In this document: one piece after another, positions 8,047 through 16,602 of the stretch
Layout of the letters: each line of letters opens with the position of its first letter
Position numbering within the stretch: the first letter of the stretch is position 1
Virus record (IMG/VR): IMGVR_UViG_3300021961_000537
Span: 1 to 26,561 of that record
Source: a virus
Direction: 5' to 3' (one strand)
DNA length: 26,561 bases
Made by a program: the position numbers and the translations under genes
Notes under the pieces: generated by a model
Databases searched by the model: none
Seen by the model: the letters and a program-made list of their open reading frames with translations, nothing else
What the model was told of the DNA's origin: nothing

Positions 8047-10488
8047 TTAAAATGAACCATAATTATATCCTGACATAAAATCTTCTAAGAAATAATCTTC
8101 GCTGATATAATCTTGAGGTCCTGTTATTGTTCCGCTGTCTGAGACAGTCGGTGTTTCATTGAAAGTTCTACTCCAAGATACTTGTTTTGTGAATTCATCA
8201 TTAGCACTTGGAATTGAGTTAAACCCAATAGGGTCATATACTTGTTTAGTTATATTTATGCCTAAAGTATCAGTGGTAGTAGCAGAATCTGAAATATTCT
8301 TTCCTACACCTAACACTGTTATTACAGAAGCACTTACTGTATCACTAAGCGATCTTGGGAATCCTAATCCTGCTAAAAATGTTTCAGTAACAGAAACAGT
8401 TTCCGTCGGTAGTGATTTGCTGTAAACAACACTTAACAATTGAGAGGTGTTTACAGTAGTTTCTAAATCCAAATTATAACCGACAACCCTTTCAAATGAA
8501 TCAGTTGAAACAACAGATTCTGAAAGATTTTTGCCGAAGTTCATAATTATGCCGCCGGTGCCCACGTATTGACATTCAACATAGGTGTCATCTACATAAT
8601 CCTGTACACAGACATCATTAGCTAATACTGAATCCGCATAATAAGGCTCAATGGATATAACGAAAATATCATCGTCAACAGTAAAGGAATCTTCATAATC
8701 TCTATAGTAGTGTACTGCGATAAGAATTTCATCAGATGCTGTCAATACCGATTCAGTTATAAACTCATTCAATTCAATACCATCGACTGTGAAAGAAATG
8801 TCAAGGGAGATGTCATTTACAATAATTAGATCTCCAAAAACTTCTTTACCAGCAGGGTGCATATGTTGTCTAAAGACATCATTCCAAATATATTGAGGCA
8901 ATGAGGATTTTATTATATAAGAATAACTTTGATACTTGTAATTGTCTTGAATTAAATTTACATCTGATAACTTACCTTTATCGTCCTTGAATTTACCGGG
9001 ATAAGAAAAAAGGTAAGATGTAGTTAATGTGAGTGTTAATGATACATTTGTGTCAGAAGTAATAACTTGCGTCAAAGAAGCTGAAGTATATCCAGAACCG
9101 GGCGCAATAATCTCGTAAGCAGTTGGCACATTAGTAGTGCCTACTGCTGTTACTCTTATATAAGAAAGGTCGTTATCGTTCTCTGAGAAAGAAAACACAT
9201 CGCCTATTTTAAAACCTGCATTAGATCCGCTATAACTACCGGAAGTTACTCCTGTTAAAACTCTACAAAGATATCCTTTTGAGTTTTCAGGAATAGCATC
9301 TTCGCCGTTCAAAACTGCAAAAGAAGTATAGTCTGAGGTATCTAATGTCAGAGTCGGCGATACATATCCAGTACCACCGTTGTTTACTCTAATCTCCGTT
9401 ACTTTCCCATTAGAAACAGTAGCTACTAAATCTGCCCCTGTTCCTGTAGAATCTGTTACAACAATGTCCGGAGCTGAATAGTATCCGGTACCTTGTGAAG
9501 TTATAGATACAGATGTAATTATACCACCCATCACGGTAGCAGTCGCAGCCGCGCCTGCACCTTCTCCTATAATGCTAGTAACAGAAGCAGGAAGGTCCAA
9601 GAATAATTCATATTTAAAGGGAAAAGTATACGCACTTTTGTTTGCTCTTACTGCCGATGCAGTTAAGGTTCTAGGAAGTGTATTTGGTCTACGATATCCT
9701 GTACCTTCTTCTGTGTAATAGTTAGGAGTCTCGTAGTAAACAATATCAATTAGTTTGCCATACAAACTAGAAGGTTTGTAATTGTTTTCTCCCAATAATA
9801 CTTTTATTGATTTTTCTTGTTGCCAAATACCGTCAGAGGCTTTTAAAATATACTTACTAGGATAAAAGACTTCTACGCTTTCATTAAAAAGAATTTTAAA
9901 AAATGCTTTAATAGATCTTTCTGAACCTTTAGATTCATATATAGACTTTATATTTTTATATAAAGTTTTTTTATCAATCTGCAATATTTGTGGAAAGTCT
10001 TTTGCAAGCTCTAGTGCTTTTTTATAAAGTTCAGTGTCCTCAAATTCTTCTAGGTCATAAAAATGTTTGTTAAGAAGTACGTTGGCAGGATTACCATCGC
10101 TGTCCATAAACTCATAATATTTTTCTAGGAAGGTAACAAAGTCTGGGTAGTCTTCTCTAATAAATTCAGGAAGCGTATACTTAATACCTAAACTTGATTT
10201 TTCTAAATATTCCTGTACGCCGGTATTAGCATAATCTAAGATTGCTGTTAATGAAGCACCGGTCCCGTCACCCGTGACAGTTATCGTTGGAGATGCAGTA
10301 TAACCACTTCCGACATTTGTTATTTCTACGCCGACAATACTACCGTTATAAACTGAAGCTGTTGCAGCCGCACCTGAGCCTCCACCGCCACTAAATGTTA
10401 AGGTAGGGGGACTGGTGTAACCACTACCACCGCTGGCAATGTCTACTTCAGAAACAAATCTTGTAGATTCACTAATTTGATGTGCCAT
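8047..10488 (-). CDS. 7: gp7 baseplate wedge initiator (short form)
   Basis: This 813-residue protein sits between gp6 and gp8, the gp7 position. Residues about 110-210 (EDYPDFVTFLEKYYEFMD, a helical stretch, then SKGSERSIKAFFKILFNESV) match the C-terminal core of T4 gp7 (…YLSDGYG…STKGIEASYKFLFKVLYNEEV). Residues about 525-560 (YIIKSSLPQYIWNDVFRQHMHPAG) match T4's later 'KSNLPSSRW…FVHPVG' block. T4 gp7 has 1032 residues and a long N-terminal part that is absent here; instead residues 18-85 are two GxGY repeats, with more at about 310-390 and 465-480. The C-terminus (about 640-813) is a run of 'S-x-S-D-T/V-T' beta repeats. The gp6 stop overlaps the start (TAATG) with an AAAGGA Shine-Dalgarno, so translation is coupled. 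In T4, gp7 initiates wedge assembly. Confidence 0.82.
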   Translation of the reverse strand: MAHQISESTRFVSEVDIASGGSGYTSPPTLTFSGGGGSGAAATASVYNGSIVGVEITNVGSGYTASPTITVTGDGTGASLTAILDYANTGVQEYLEKSSLGIKYTLPEFIREDYPDFVTFLEKYYEFMDSDGNPANVLLNKHFYDLEEFEDTELYKKALELAKDFPQILQIDKKTLYKNIKSIYESKGSERSIKAFFKILFNESVEVFYPSKYILKASDGIWQQEKSIKVLLGENNYKPSSLYGKLIDIVYYETPNYYTEEGTGYRRPNTLPRTLTASAVRANKSAYTFPFKYELFLDLPASVTSIIGEGAGAAATATVMGGIITSVSITSQGTGYYSAPDIVVTDSTGTGADLVATVSNGKVTEIRVNNGGTGYVSPTLTLDTSDYTSFAVLNGEDAIPENSKGYLCRVLTGVTSGSYSGSNAGFKIGDVFSFSENDNDLSYIRVTAVGTTNVPTAYEIIAPGSGYTSASLTQVITSDTNVSLTLTLTTSYLFSYPGKFKDDKGKLSDVNLIQDNYKYQSYSYIIKSSLPQYIWNDVFRQHMHPAGKEVFGDLIIVNDISLDISFTVDGIELNEFITESVLTASDEILIAVHYYRDYEDSFTVDDDIFVISIEPYYADSVLANDVCVQDYVDDTYVECQYVGTGGIIMNFGKNLSESVVSTDSFERVVGYNLDLETTVNTSQLLSVVYSKSLPTETVSVTETFLAGLGFPRSLSDTVSASVITVLGVGKNISDSATTTDTLGINITKQVYDPIGFNSIPSANDEFTKQVSWSRTFNETPTVSDSGTITGPQDYISEDYFLEDFMSGYNYGSF

Positions 10489-12386
10489 TAGTATCCTTTA
10501 GCTGTTACACTTATATCTAAACCTTTCCTAGACCCTGTAATGGCGCTCAAAATACTATTATCTAAAGTTAAGACAGTATTTTTTGAAGGTTTTGCAACAA
10601 CAGCTGATGTTGAAGTAGCTGAAGTTCTAGTCAACACACTTGTAAGTATGTCTTTAGATTCATCGTGCGGTCTAGTGTTTATACGTATGGCTACTTCTGA
10701 ACCATATAGATTTTTAACATTCAATGCTGATAATTGTATTTTACCTGTAGAATAGTCTACAGTTCCTACCGTTCCTACATTAGTACCTGTTTGAGTTTGT
10801 AAATATATTATTCCGTTTCCGTTGTATGCAGGAGGCGCAACATTTGAATTTGGTAAATCTTGTAGTTTTACTTTGTAAGTTGTTTCATTAAGAATTGCAT
10901 CGAACCACGTAGAGTGTAATTCTCTTGGTTGAATCCTAGAATTAAAACTAAATGTATATGTAGAAGCAGTGTTCAATATTGGACTTAATCTTTTTTGTAT
11001 AATAGGAATAATATTAACCGAAATAATAGATGTAGAAGATTCTTTGACTATATTATGCAGCCTAGAATAATACAAACTTGTATTTAACACATTTAGATCT
11101 GTAGCAAAGTAGTCTCTGATTGCACTACTTACAGATGCTTGTATTTGTCCTGCTGATAAAGCAGTGATATTAGGATCGTACACTACTCCCACTTTAAGAG
11201 CAATATAAGTGTATTCCGGATCTATATATTCCGGTAAAATAGAAACTGATCCTTTAGGTATAATAACACCTGTTGTTATATTTTCTTTATCTTGTTCTGT
11301 TATTACCTGTCCGGGCATAGGATCTAAAGATATAAAAACCTTACCGTATATAGGAGGATCGTTTTCTTCGCCTCCCCAAACTGCACAAGATCTAATATTA
11401 GAATTACTTGCAAGAATAAGACTCTTATAGTCAGCTGAGGTTACTCCTCTTTCTCTCGCACTGTTGTATCTAGGAGCGTTTAATTTAATACTATCTATGC
11501 TTTCTTTCTTTTGTCCACCGGAAGCTTTATTTACTAAAGTAGTGGTAAAAATTTCTGTTGCCCCTGTTAATACTCTCGCACAAGAAAATGATCTAGCACC
11601 GTTTGCCTCATCACCATTTGTATTGATGTAATCAACTAGCACTACATTACCAGGCACTAATTTTTTGCCCAATACGTCATCACCAAATCTTATAGAGTAG
11701 GTACCGTCAATAGTTTCTTCTAAAAAGTATACTTTACTTGTGTTGGTTATATCTAATAAACCGACATGAGAGTTATAAGAAGTTACAGTAAAATCAGACC
11801 CAGATGTTTGTACTCTTACTCTAAGTGTAGAAGTATCAATATTTTTGTTAGGTATAACTAATGATTTTGTTTCATTACCACTAGAAATTAAAAACTTATT
11901 TGATACTCTTTTACCTTCTTTCAATAACATATTATTGAATATAAATCTAGGTGTTCCAGCATCATCTTCTAATGTAGTTTGTAATGTCTCTGAAGGATAA
12001 AAAGTGTATGAAGTTCCTTCTACGGCCGCTTCAAAAACGGTATCTCTAGACAGTGTATACACTGATTCAGAATAACCATCAGGTGGTTGTATTTTAAATG
12101 TTACAGTAGCAGTAGCACATCTTCTAGATCTAGGAGTGTATCCTATAGCTTTAGCAAGAGAAACAATAGAGCTTCTTTTAATAGCAGAATCTAAAAATGA
12201 TTCATTGGCAATTAGATGAGCTAACATTGCATTATAATGGGTATTATATGCAAGGGTATCAATCAATATGGAAAGCGCTGATCCTTCAAAATCATAGTCA
12301 GATAACTCGCTCTGTGAAGATAAAAAGTTCTTCAGATTTTGTTTGATAAGATCAAAGTCTAGTTCTGTTACATTTATTTGAGGCAT
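10488..12386 (-). CDS. 6: gp6 baseplate wedge subunit
   Basis: This is a 632-residue protein (T4 gp6 is 660). The N-terminus 'VTELDFDLIKQNLKNFLSSQ' followed by 'FEGSALSILIDTLAYNTHYN' and 'IKRSSIVSLAKAIGYTPRSR' is the standard gp6/J-like wedge signature in T4-like phages. The C-terminal part includes 'GVTSADYKSLILA' (about 313-325), a conserved element of the gp6/gpJ family. In T4, gp6 dimers join neighbouring wedges into the inner baseplate ring together with gp25 and gp53. The start at 12386 has an AAGGTAA Shine-Dalgarno overlapping the end of gp25, with a 4-base gap; the end overlaps the gp7 start by one base. Confidence 0.95.
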   Translation of the reverse strand: MPQINVTELDFDLIKQNLKNFLSSQSELSDYDFEGSALSILIDTLAYNTHYNAMLAHLIANESFLDSAIKRSSIVSLAKAIGYTPRSRRCATATVTFKIQPPDGYSESVYTLSRDTVFEAAVEGTSYTFYPSETLQTTLEDDAGTPRFIFNNMLLKEGKRVSNKFLISSGNETKSLVIPNKNIDTSTLRVRVQTSGSDFTVTSYNSHVGLLDITNTSKVYFLEETIDGTYSIRFGDDVLGKKLVPGNVVLVDYINTNGDEANGARSFSCARVLTGATEIFTTTLVNKASGGQKKESIDSIKLNAPRYNSARERGVTSADYKSLILASNSNIRSCAVWGGEENDPPIYGKVFISLDPMPGQVITEQDKENITTGVIIPKGSVSILPEYIDPEYTYIALKVGVVYDPNITALSAGQIQASVSSAIRDYFATDLNVLNTSLYYSRLHNIVKESSTSIISVNIIPIIQKRLSPILNTASTYTFSFNSRIQPRELHSTWFDAILNETTYKVKLQDLPNSNVAPPAYNGNGIIYLQTQTGTNVGTVGTVDYSTGKIQLSALNVKNLYGSEVAIRINTRPHDESKDILTSVLTRTSATSTSAVVAKPSKNTVLTLDNSILSAITGSRKGLDISVTAKGY

Positions 12387-12390
12387 TTTC

Positions 12391-12792
12391 TTACCTTAGT
12401 CTCTCTAATGTGGTATTAAGAGTTTGAGGCTGTGGGAAACCCACAACATAATAATATATGCTAATCTCATATGCGTTGTTATCTATGTTAGCTCTAACCA
12501 CCACATCCTCTAATTTTGCTCTAGGTTCGTATGTGTTTACTAAATTTTCTATTACTTTCTGCATTGCGTTTGCTGCTAAAGGTGTTATATTTTCAAATAA
12601 CATACCTCGCAAGTTTGCTCCTTTTTCAGGGGCAAAAGGTCTTTCGTAATAATTGGTAAGGATTAAAGTTCTAAGACTTTGTTTAACAGCATTTACATCT
12701 AATTTCTTAGACAAATCACCCGTAGTAGGGTTGACCGCAAAACTCAAGTCAAAGTCTTTATATATTCTTGTTGTACTTTTTTCTCGTTCCAT
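12391..12792 (-). CDS. 25: gp25 baseplate wedge / sheath-platform protein
   Basis: This 133-residue protein is almost the length of T4 gp25 (132) and belongs to the GPW/gp25 family. The visible family signs are 'DFDLSFAVNPTTGDLSKKLD' near the N-terminus, 'QSLRTLILTNYYERPFAPEKG' (about 38-58, the characteristic E-R-P-F loop) and 'NPYEP/YEPRAKLEDVVV'-type strands near residue 90-100. In T4 and in contractile systems generally, gp25 templates the sheath handshake at the baseplate. There is no close Shine-Dalgarno before the ATG; instead an exact TATAAATA late box ends 5 bases upstream. Confidence 0.94.
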   Translation of the reverse strand: MEREKSTTRIYKDFDLSFAVNPTTGDLSKKLDVNAVKQSLRTLILTNYYERPFAPEKGANLRGMLFENITPLAANAMQKVIENLVNTYEPRAKLEDVVVRANIDNNAYEISIYYYVVGFPQPQTLNTTLERLR

Positions 12793-12797
12793 AGTTG

Positions 12798-12805
12798 TAT
12801 TTATA
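12798..12805 (-). promoter_or_regulatory. Late promoter box overlapping the upstream stop, 5 nt before gp25
   Basis: Exact TATAAATA on the minus strand. Its TAA is the stop codon of the preceding 202-residue gene, and 5 bases separate the box from the gp25 ATG. With T4 late spacing (box at roughly -13 to -6) the first transcribed base would be the A of the ATG. Activity is inferred; the box itself is seen. Confidence 0.5.
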
Positions 12806-13409
12806 TCCCAATACCATATAACTTAGGAACTTTTACATTTAAAAATCTTCCGGCGGCTTCAGATTGTCTTCTACTAACATCTATAGTAGGTGTAGGTTTT
12901 GTAATTGTGGGCATTCTTCCGGTTTTTAAAATACCGGCCGCATCTACGCTTGGGAACGATACAGGTATACCACGAACTACTACATCCACCCCATCTTTTT
13001 CTAGATTCGGTATTTTTTTACATAAACTTTCTAAATCTAACGCGCCTGTTCTGAGTTTATTTGGTAGATTATCAATATCACCAAGGTCTCCTAGATCTAC
13101 ATCGCCCCAATCTCTTTTCAATTGTTTTAATGAGTCTGCAATACCCGGAGCTGCTAGACCTATAAGCGCTGCTTTTTTAGCAAGGTCTGCAACCTGTGAC
13201 TGTAAACTAGTAGGATTCTTTGGTATGCTAATTTCAGGTATGGCGTCTTTCAATGCACCCTTTACATTATCTGCTGCACCTTGAATAACTGATTGTATTC
13301 CTCCTATAGCACCGTTAGCTATAGAATTAATTTTATTAGTTACCGCGAGATTCCCAGCTTGTATCTTATCTGCCATTTTCAGCAATTCTTTTGATGGACC
13401 ACAACTCAT
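12801..13409 (-). CDS. Unassigned structural protein between gp5 and gp25
   Basis: This 202-residue protein has a strong AAAGGAGA Shine-Dalgarno before the ATG. The N-terminal half (about 1-100) is predicted helical, Ala/Ile/Lys-rich and amphipathic ('NKINSIANGAIGGIQSVIQG', 'AADNVKGALKDAIPEISIP'). The middle has a short acidic 'GDVDLGDLGDIDNLP' segment and the C-terminus is Pro/Val-rich with 'VSFPSVDAAGILKTGRMPT'. I do not recognise a family with a known function. Marine T4-like phages carry a virion structural protein in this place; the setting between the hub spike gene and the wedge gene gp25 suggests a baseplate part. There is no PAAR motif, so it is not an obvious spike tip. Confidence 0.75.
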   Translation of the reverse strand: MSCGPSKELLKMADKIQAGNLAVTNKINSIANGAIGGIQSVIQGAADNVKGALKDAIPEISIPKNPTSLQSQVADLAKKAALIGLAAPGIADSLKQLKRDWGDVDLGDLGDIDNLPNKLRTGALDLESLCKKIPNLEKDGVDVVVRGIPVSFPSVDAAGILKTGRMPTITKPTPTIDVSRRQSEAAGRFLNVKVPKLYGIGI

Positions 13410-13420
13410 TTTAGTCTCCT

Positions 13421-14707
13421 TTAGTTCATATTAATTGTAGAGGCAGTTTCTGTGATATTGCCCGAAGCTGTTTCATTTCTATTGCCACCGGCTGATGTGC
13501 TAACATCACCGTCTGCACTTTCTACAATGTTACCACCGGCTGCTATACCTGTATTACCACCTGAGACCATATTATAATCAGTTGCAACAACCGTTGTCAT
13601 TTTATCTAAATGAGTTTCACTTACTTCCCCAGACACTGTAGTGGTTTTTGTTTTGCCGACGGTATGTGTTTGAGCGCCGACAATAGTTTCACTATCATCT
13701 TTAGCAACACGATAACCTCTATTGCCGTTGACCTGTGTATTAGAATCAGACAATACTTCCATAACATCATTGCCACCTATTTTAGTAACTCGATCTCCGC
13801 GGACCGTGTTAAATTGATTCCCGTCAACCTCTGTGTACATATCACCTTTGACATAAAGTTTTGCATTGCCTGCAATAGTAACATCACAGTTTCCGCTAAT
13901 AGAAACTTTGCGATCCCCTACTGTAATTTCGTATTCATCTGATACTATTTTTGTTATTCTAGTACCATCATGCTGTATTTCATAAAAAGTGCCTGAGTTA
14001 TGATACTCATGTATTCTTCCGTTTCCGGGAGTGTCATCCACTTCAAACACATGGCCCGATTCTGTTTCTACTACTCTATTATATGGGTAAACAGAGGTGA
14101 GTCCGTTGTCAAATGTAGGAACTGTACCAGCTTCTGAATACTTACCATCTTTTGTAGTCCCAAATCTAGGATGCGGTTCACTCCAAGTTTCTCTTTCGTA
14201 TGTCGCACCAGATTTATCTTCAGCAACAGAAACAACACTAGAAGCTACAGCTCTAGGAACTTCTTCGACTTTGTTTACTCTTTTAGAAATAAGACTTGCA
14301 TGAGTTTCAGCATCTTTGCCTCTAGCCAATCTAGATATGTCAGGTTCACCTAGTTTGTTATAACCAGGATCTTCTCCGTTTCTAGGATATAGCTGATTGG
14401 GGTCGTAAAATCCTATATTAGGATTAGACTCTCTGTGTAAAGGCAAACCGGGAAGTGAACCTATTATAACAGGTATTTGGTCGTCTTCGTCACTAAAAAA
14501 TCCTACTACTGTTGATCCCTCAACAAGAGAGGGGGTATCCATAATACCCGACACACTAGCAGAAGTAACAGGCATAACAGGAACTGACCAGGGCAAATCA
14601 ACAGTCGGCAGTATCTGTTTGTTAGCAGTGTGGTACCCCAATATCCTTACACGATATCTACCTAAAAATTCTGGGTCGGCCCTGTCTTCTACAACACCTA
14701 GCCACAT
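13421..14707 (-). CDS. 5: gp5-like baseplate hub spike, lysozyme domain absent
   Basis: Residues 1-90 form the gp5 OB-fold: 'MWLGVVEDRADPEFLGRYRV' corresponds to T4 'WFVGVVEDRMDPLKLGRVRV', followed by 'LPWSVPVMPVTSASVSGI' and 'GDEDDQIPVIIGSLPG'-type strands. The C-terminal part begins with 'VVETESGHVFEVDDTPG' (T4: 'METESGHIQEFDDTPG') and continues as the V-x-G-x(5) octad beta-helix of the needle. The T4 lysozyme domain between these parts is missing, leaving a linker of about 90-100 residues without a glycosidase motif. I chose ATG 14707 (428 residues): earlier ATGs at 14794 and 14758 lie inside the hub gene, lack Shine-Dalgarno sites, and would add residues not found in T4. The stop is followed at 11 bases by the next gene. 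Confidence 0.9.
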   Translation of the reverse strand: MWLGVVEDRADPEFLGRYRVRILGYHTANKQILPTVDLPWSVPVMPVTSASVSGIMDTPSLVEGSTVVGFFSDEDDQIPVIIGSLPGLPLHRESNPNIGFYDPNQLYPRNGEDPGYNKLGEPDISRLARGKDAETHASLISKRVNKVEEVPRAVASSVVSVAEDKSGATYERETWSEPHPRFGTTKDGKYSEAGTVPTFDNGLTSVYPYNRVVETESGHVFEVDDTPGNGRIHEYHNSGTFYEIQHDGTRITKIVSDEYEITVGDRKVSISGNCDVTIAGNAKLYVKGDMYTEVDGNQFNTVRGDRVTKIGGNDVMEVLSDSNTQVNGNRGYRVAKDDSETIVGAQTHTVGKTKTTTVSGEVSETHLDKMTTVVATDYNMVSGGNTGIAAGGNIVESADGDVSTSAGGNRNETASGNITETASTINMN

Positions 14708-14720
14708 TTTAAAATTTGGT

Positions 14721-16103
14721 CTAATCACTCTTTTCTCCCATGCTTGCTTTAAGTCCATTTTTAACGACTTCAGCAATAATACTATGCTCACCATACAAAA
14801 ACTTATGTTTAATAGCTGTAATCAAATACGTTCCTGTTAGATATTGATCGAACACAAGATCTGGAGAATTTTCCTCTTGGACTATAGAACGAGCTGAGGG
14901 ATACAATATGTTAATTAAAGCTCCTACTTCTATATCAGTTCTACCAGGTATCTGAATTTCAAATTTAAAATTATTAAAAGAATTTATATATGATTGTCTA
15001 TAATGAACCCTATCAGTCATATATTGTGCAGGATGGCCTTCGGGCAAATCTAAGTGGTCTGTCACCCCGTAGTCATCAAATAAACTAGTATTGTAAGATA
15101 CAAATTTAGAATGAACAAAGGGGTTTCTAATGATATCCGGAATAGGAATACCTGCATCTGTTTGAACAAACCCCTCAATTTCTTCTCGGTAATCGAAAGT
15201 AGATTCAGTCATTCTTTTTGTAGTTAGATCATATCCACGAATAGAATTTGCATGATACCCCTTTATAGTGCCTTCTAATATATCTACAGTATTGGGCATT
15301 TTCATGTTTTCTATTCTAGTTGCCTCGGGTGGTAACTGATTACCATAGAATGTATATCCAGATTGTCTTCTAGGAATTAAATTTCTCTGTAGCTCTATAA
15401 CATACTCATCAAACAATCCAGAGGACAATTGTTGGTTTATCAATGATTCTAAACTGATATAATAAAACCCTTTATTACTTTCAAAGAAGAAATAATCCGC
15501 ACCGTTAAGGGTTGCTCCTTTTGTTCTTTTACCTAAAAAAGACATATTTTTAAAAGGAGACCAATAATTAGAAACATATCTAATCTTACTAATATGAGGA
15601 GTATCACCTATTACTAGACTTGATTTTTTATCTGCACCTATTTTTCTAGGCAGAGAGAGATAATCTTTGAATATTTTACCTGCTATTTTGTCTGTAGTGT
15701 CAGTAAAAGATTTTGTGACTGTAGATACTTGATCGACAAATCCCTCTGAGGAAATGAAGGCAATCGTATAAAAAGTTTCTCTATCATTATTCAATGTACG
15801 ATTTTCTATTGAATACACTTGAAAACTTTTTTCAATTACATTTCCTGGAATGTCATCTAGTGTGGGAGTTCTATATTTTATAGTAAGCCATTCTACCCCC
15901 ACTATTGGTAACTCTCCTATTAAGTTGGAAGAATCAGCAATAACGGCACTGCCTGTGAGGCAAGGAGAAAAGATATCCTCGTATAAGTTCAATTCTACTA
16001 CAAAATTTATTAAATCTACATCGGTCCCGTCACCTAATGTTAAAAATAACTCTTCGGTAAGAACGGAACCTGCTGTTTGTAGTATTTCATCACTTGCAGA
16101 CAT
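14721..16103 (-). CDS. gp27-like baseplate hub protein (VrlC-like in some annotations)
   Basis: This is a 460-residue protein directly before gp5 and after gp53. The N-terminus 'VVELNLYEDIFSPCLTGSAV' followed by 'GVEWLTIKYRTPTL' and 'FQVYSIENRTLNNDRE' is typical of tail-hub proteins that start with a jelly-roll/barrel, and the C-terminus 'YLITAIKHKFLYGEHSIIAE' plus 'VVKNGL' is a hub-type last strand. T4 gp27 (391 residues) forms the trimeric hub that holds gp5; the gene order supports that role here. Overall identity to T4 gp27 is not obvious by eye, and some cyanophage annotations call this place VrlC. The start ATG is one base after the gp53 stop without a clear Shine-Dalgarno, suggesting coupled translation. 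Confidence 0.75.
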   Translation of the reverse strand: MSASDEILQTAGSVLTEELFLTLGDGTDVDLINFVVELNLYEDIFSPCLTGSAVIADSSNLIGELPIVGVEWLTIKYRTPTLDDIPGNVIEKSFQVYSIENRTLNNDRETFYTIAFISSEGFVDQVSTVTKSFTDTTDKIAGKIFKDYLSLPRKIGADKKSSLVIGDTPHISKIRYVSNYWSPFKNMSFLGKRTKGATLNGADYFFFESNKGFYYISLESLINQQLSSGLFDEYVIELQRNLIPRRQSGYTFYGNQLPPEATRIENMKMPNTVDILEGTIKGYHANSIRGYDLTTKRMTESTFDYREEIEGFVQTDAGIPIPDIIRNPFVHSKFVSYNTSLFDDYGVTDHLDLPEGHPAQYMTDRVHYRQSYINSFNNFKFEIQIPGRTDIEVGALINILYPSARSIVQEENSPDLVFDQYLTGTYLITAIKHKFLYGEHSIIAEVVKNGLKASMGEKSD

Positions 16104-16104
16104 A

Positions 16105-16602
16105 TTATATAGCCATTAATTTTTTATAGGAAGAAACAAACTCTTTAACAAATTCGGGTTTCAGTAACCAAATACGTCTTTTTAAATCGTTTTCAGCTAT
16201 CTCATGGTCAAGATTAGTAATAGGTAGAATATCCAATTCGGTAGAATAATCTACAATAATAGAGGTGTCTTCTTCTAATACATAGTGGTGTACCTTTAAA
16301 GCATTCCCTACCCCATATTTATCTTCAGTATAGGCAAACATTGCGTTAGAATTTCTAGGCCATTCTTCATATGGATTTACAATATCATTGACTACTAAAA
16401 TTATCCAATGATAGTACACGTTGTTATAAAATTTCTTAGCGAGAATTTCAGGGGTGTCACCTTCTTGTATATAATAAGAATCTAACGCTAGCTTACCCAC
16501 AGCAGGTCTTTTTAAACCTACTCTTTTAAAAATATCTTTAACTAGTGCAGTATTGTTGCTTCCTAACTTATAAGCAATGTTTGATATTGATTTAAAAAAC
16601 AT
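16105..16602 (-). CDS. 53: gp53 baseplate wedge subunit
   Basis: This is a 165-residue protein (T4 gp53 is 196). The region 'YYIQEGDTPEILAKKFYNN' followed by 'YYHWIILVVNDIVNPYEEWP' is the classic gp53 signature, which has a LysM-like look, and is followed by 'FAYTEDKYG'. In T4, gp53 joins wedges and binds gp25/gp6. I chose ATG 16602 rather than 16620 because it forms a TAATG overlap with the gp48 stop and has a GGAGAAGG Shine-Dalgarno 7 bases upstream, whereas the earlier ATG lies inside gp48. It is translated in a coupled way between gp48 and the hub gene. Confidence 0.9.
   Translation of the reverse strand: MFFKSISNIAYKLGSNNTALVKDIFKRVGLKRPAVGKLALDSYYIQEGDTPEILAKKFYNNVYYHWIILVVNDIVNPYEEWPRNSNAMFAYTEDKYGVGNALKVHHYVLEEDTSIIVDYSTELDILPITNLDHEIAENDLKRRIWLLKPEFVKEFVSSYKKLMAI

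Noticed and set aside
12907-13284. 125-codon plus-strand ORF inside the gp5-gp25 interval
   Set aside because: Antisense of the 202-residue structural gene, which has a strong Shine-Dalgarno and fits the operon; no Shine-Dalgarno for this frame.
14708-14794. Longer N-terminus for gp5
   Set aside because: The extra 29 codons lie inside the hub gene, lack a Shine-Dalgarno and do not match the T4 gp5 start, which aligns from the Met at 14707.
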